Assembly: GCA_021372575.1 (NCBI GenBank)
Contig: JAJFUE010000123.1
Coordinates: 1 to 40,340 of the forward strand
Reading direction: 5' to 3'
Length of the DNA stretch: 40,340 nt
DNA from: a bacterium
GTDB taxonomy: Bacteria; Sumerlaeota; Sumerlaeia; MVZB01
How positions within the stretch are numbered: the stretch's first letter is position 1; each line of letters starts with the position of its first letter. The notes under the pieces were generated by a model. The model saw only the letters and a list, made by a program, of their open reading frames with translations, had not been told where the DNA came from and made no database searches. Shown in pieces: positions 40,234-40,340 of this stretch. Made by a program: the position numbers and the translations under genes.

Positions 40234-40340
40234 CGTGCTCGGCTTGCCAGCCGAAGCCTTGGCGAAGGCTGGTGCTCGTGCTACTACGAAAATACGTCGG
40301 TAGTCTTCGTGCTCGTGCTCGTAATCGTAATCGTAATCGA
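40234..40340 (+). repeat. GTGCTCG/GTAATCG dispersed repeat, copy 2
   Basis: It contains the 30-bp core (40243-40272) identical to the inverted copy at 21550-21579, GTGCTCGTGCT units, and ends in TAATCG triplication at the window edge. It probably continues beyond the window. Confidence 0.85.

Overview
The window reads as a chromosomal segment of a GC-rich, Gram-negative, flagellated bacterium, probably from an uncultured lineage. The evidence is a flagellar cap gene and its chaperone, ADP-heptose genes (hldE, gmhB, a second heptose-1-phosphate adenylyltransferase), a PEP-CTERM surface protein, two FTLIEL-type pseudopilins, and intergenic gaps packed with small hairpin repeats. This mix suggests a PVC-like group or a candidate phylum such as Sumerlaeota or Hydrogenedentes. 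That placement is inference; no 16S gene is present. The SRP RNA is the large Alu-domain type.

Layout. 1-7 kb: fliD-fliS, a terminator, then a minus-strand pair (HEAT-like protein and pseudopilin) and a second pseudopilin on plus. 7-12.6 kb: an unpaired DppC-type permease, an M48 membrane protease, a membrane glycosyltransferase and a creatininase-family amidohydrolase. 12.6-14.3 kb is an accessory patch: an AT-rich zinc-ribbon gene, a leftover tail of a second creatininase gene, a VapBC toxin-antitoxin pair and a large palindromic repeat cluster. 14.3-18.6 kb: methylmalonate-semialdehyde dehydrogenase, glycyl-tRNA synthetase and a GDP-mannose-dehydratase-like enzyme.

18.6-22.2 kb: an App1-like phosphatase, the stand-alone heptose adenylyltransferase coupled to a small unknown gene, gmhB, SRP RNA and tRNA-Gln(UUG). 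22.5-27 kb: DUF2089 and PspC proteins, gamma-glutamyltransferase, a PAS histidine kinase with a cysteine cluster, and an AT-rich membrane ORF. 27.4-31.1 kb: an SGNH hydrolase coupled to a GT4 glycosyltransferase, and two small secreted tyrosine-rich proteins. 31.1-35.3 kb: uvrB with a strong leaderless-type promoter, a DUF1648 membrane protein with its GntR/YtrA regulator, and mntP diverging from a shared promoter region that holds a clear palindromic operator. 35.5-40.3 kb: bifunctional hldE, a single-domain response regulator, rimO, and a PEP-CTERM protein behind a good sigma-54 promoter.

Themes. Many genes point to envelope and surface polysaccharide building: heptose activation, Gmd-like enzyme, two glycosyltransferases, SGNH hydrolase, PEP-CTERM protein. 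The most unusual structure is in the repeats. One short hairpin family begins with TAG and supplies the stop codon of three different genes. A 244-bp repeat occurs twice at about 95 percent identity, each time between convergent genes. A creatininase gene tail is duplicated on either side of a small AT-rich gene. No CRISPR array, insertion sequence, transposase or phage module was seen. Percentages and repeat matches were counted by eye.
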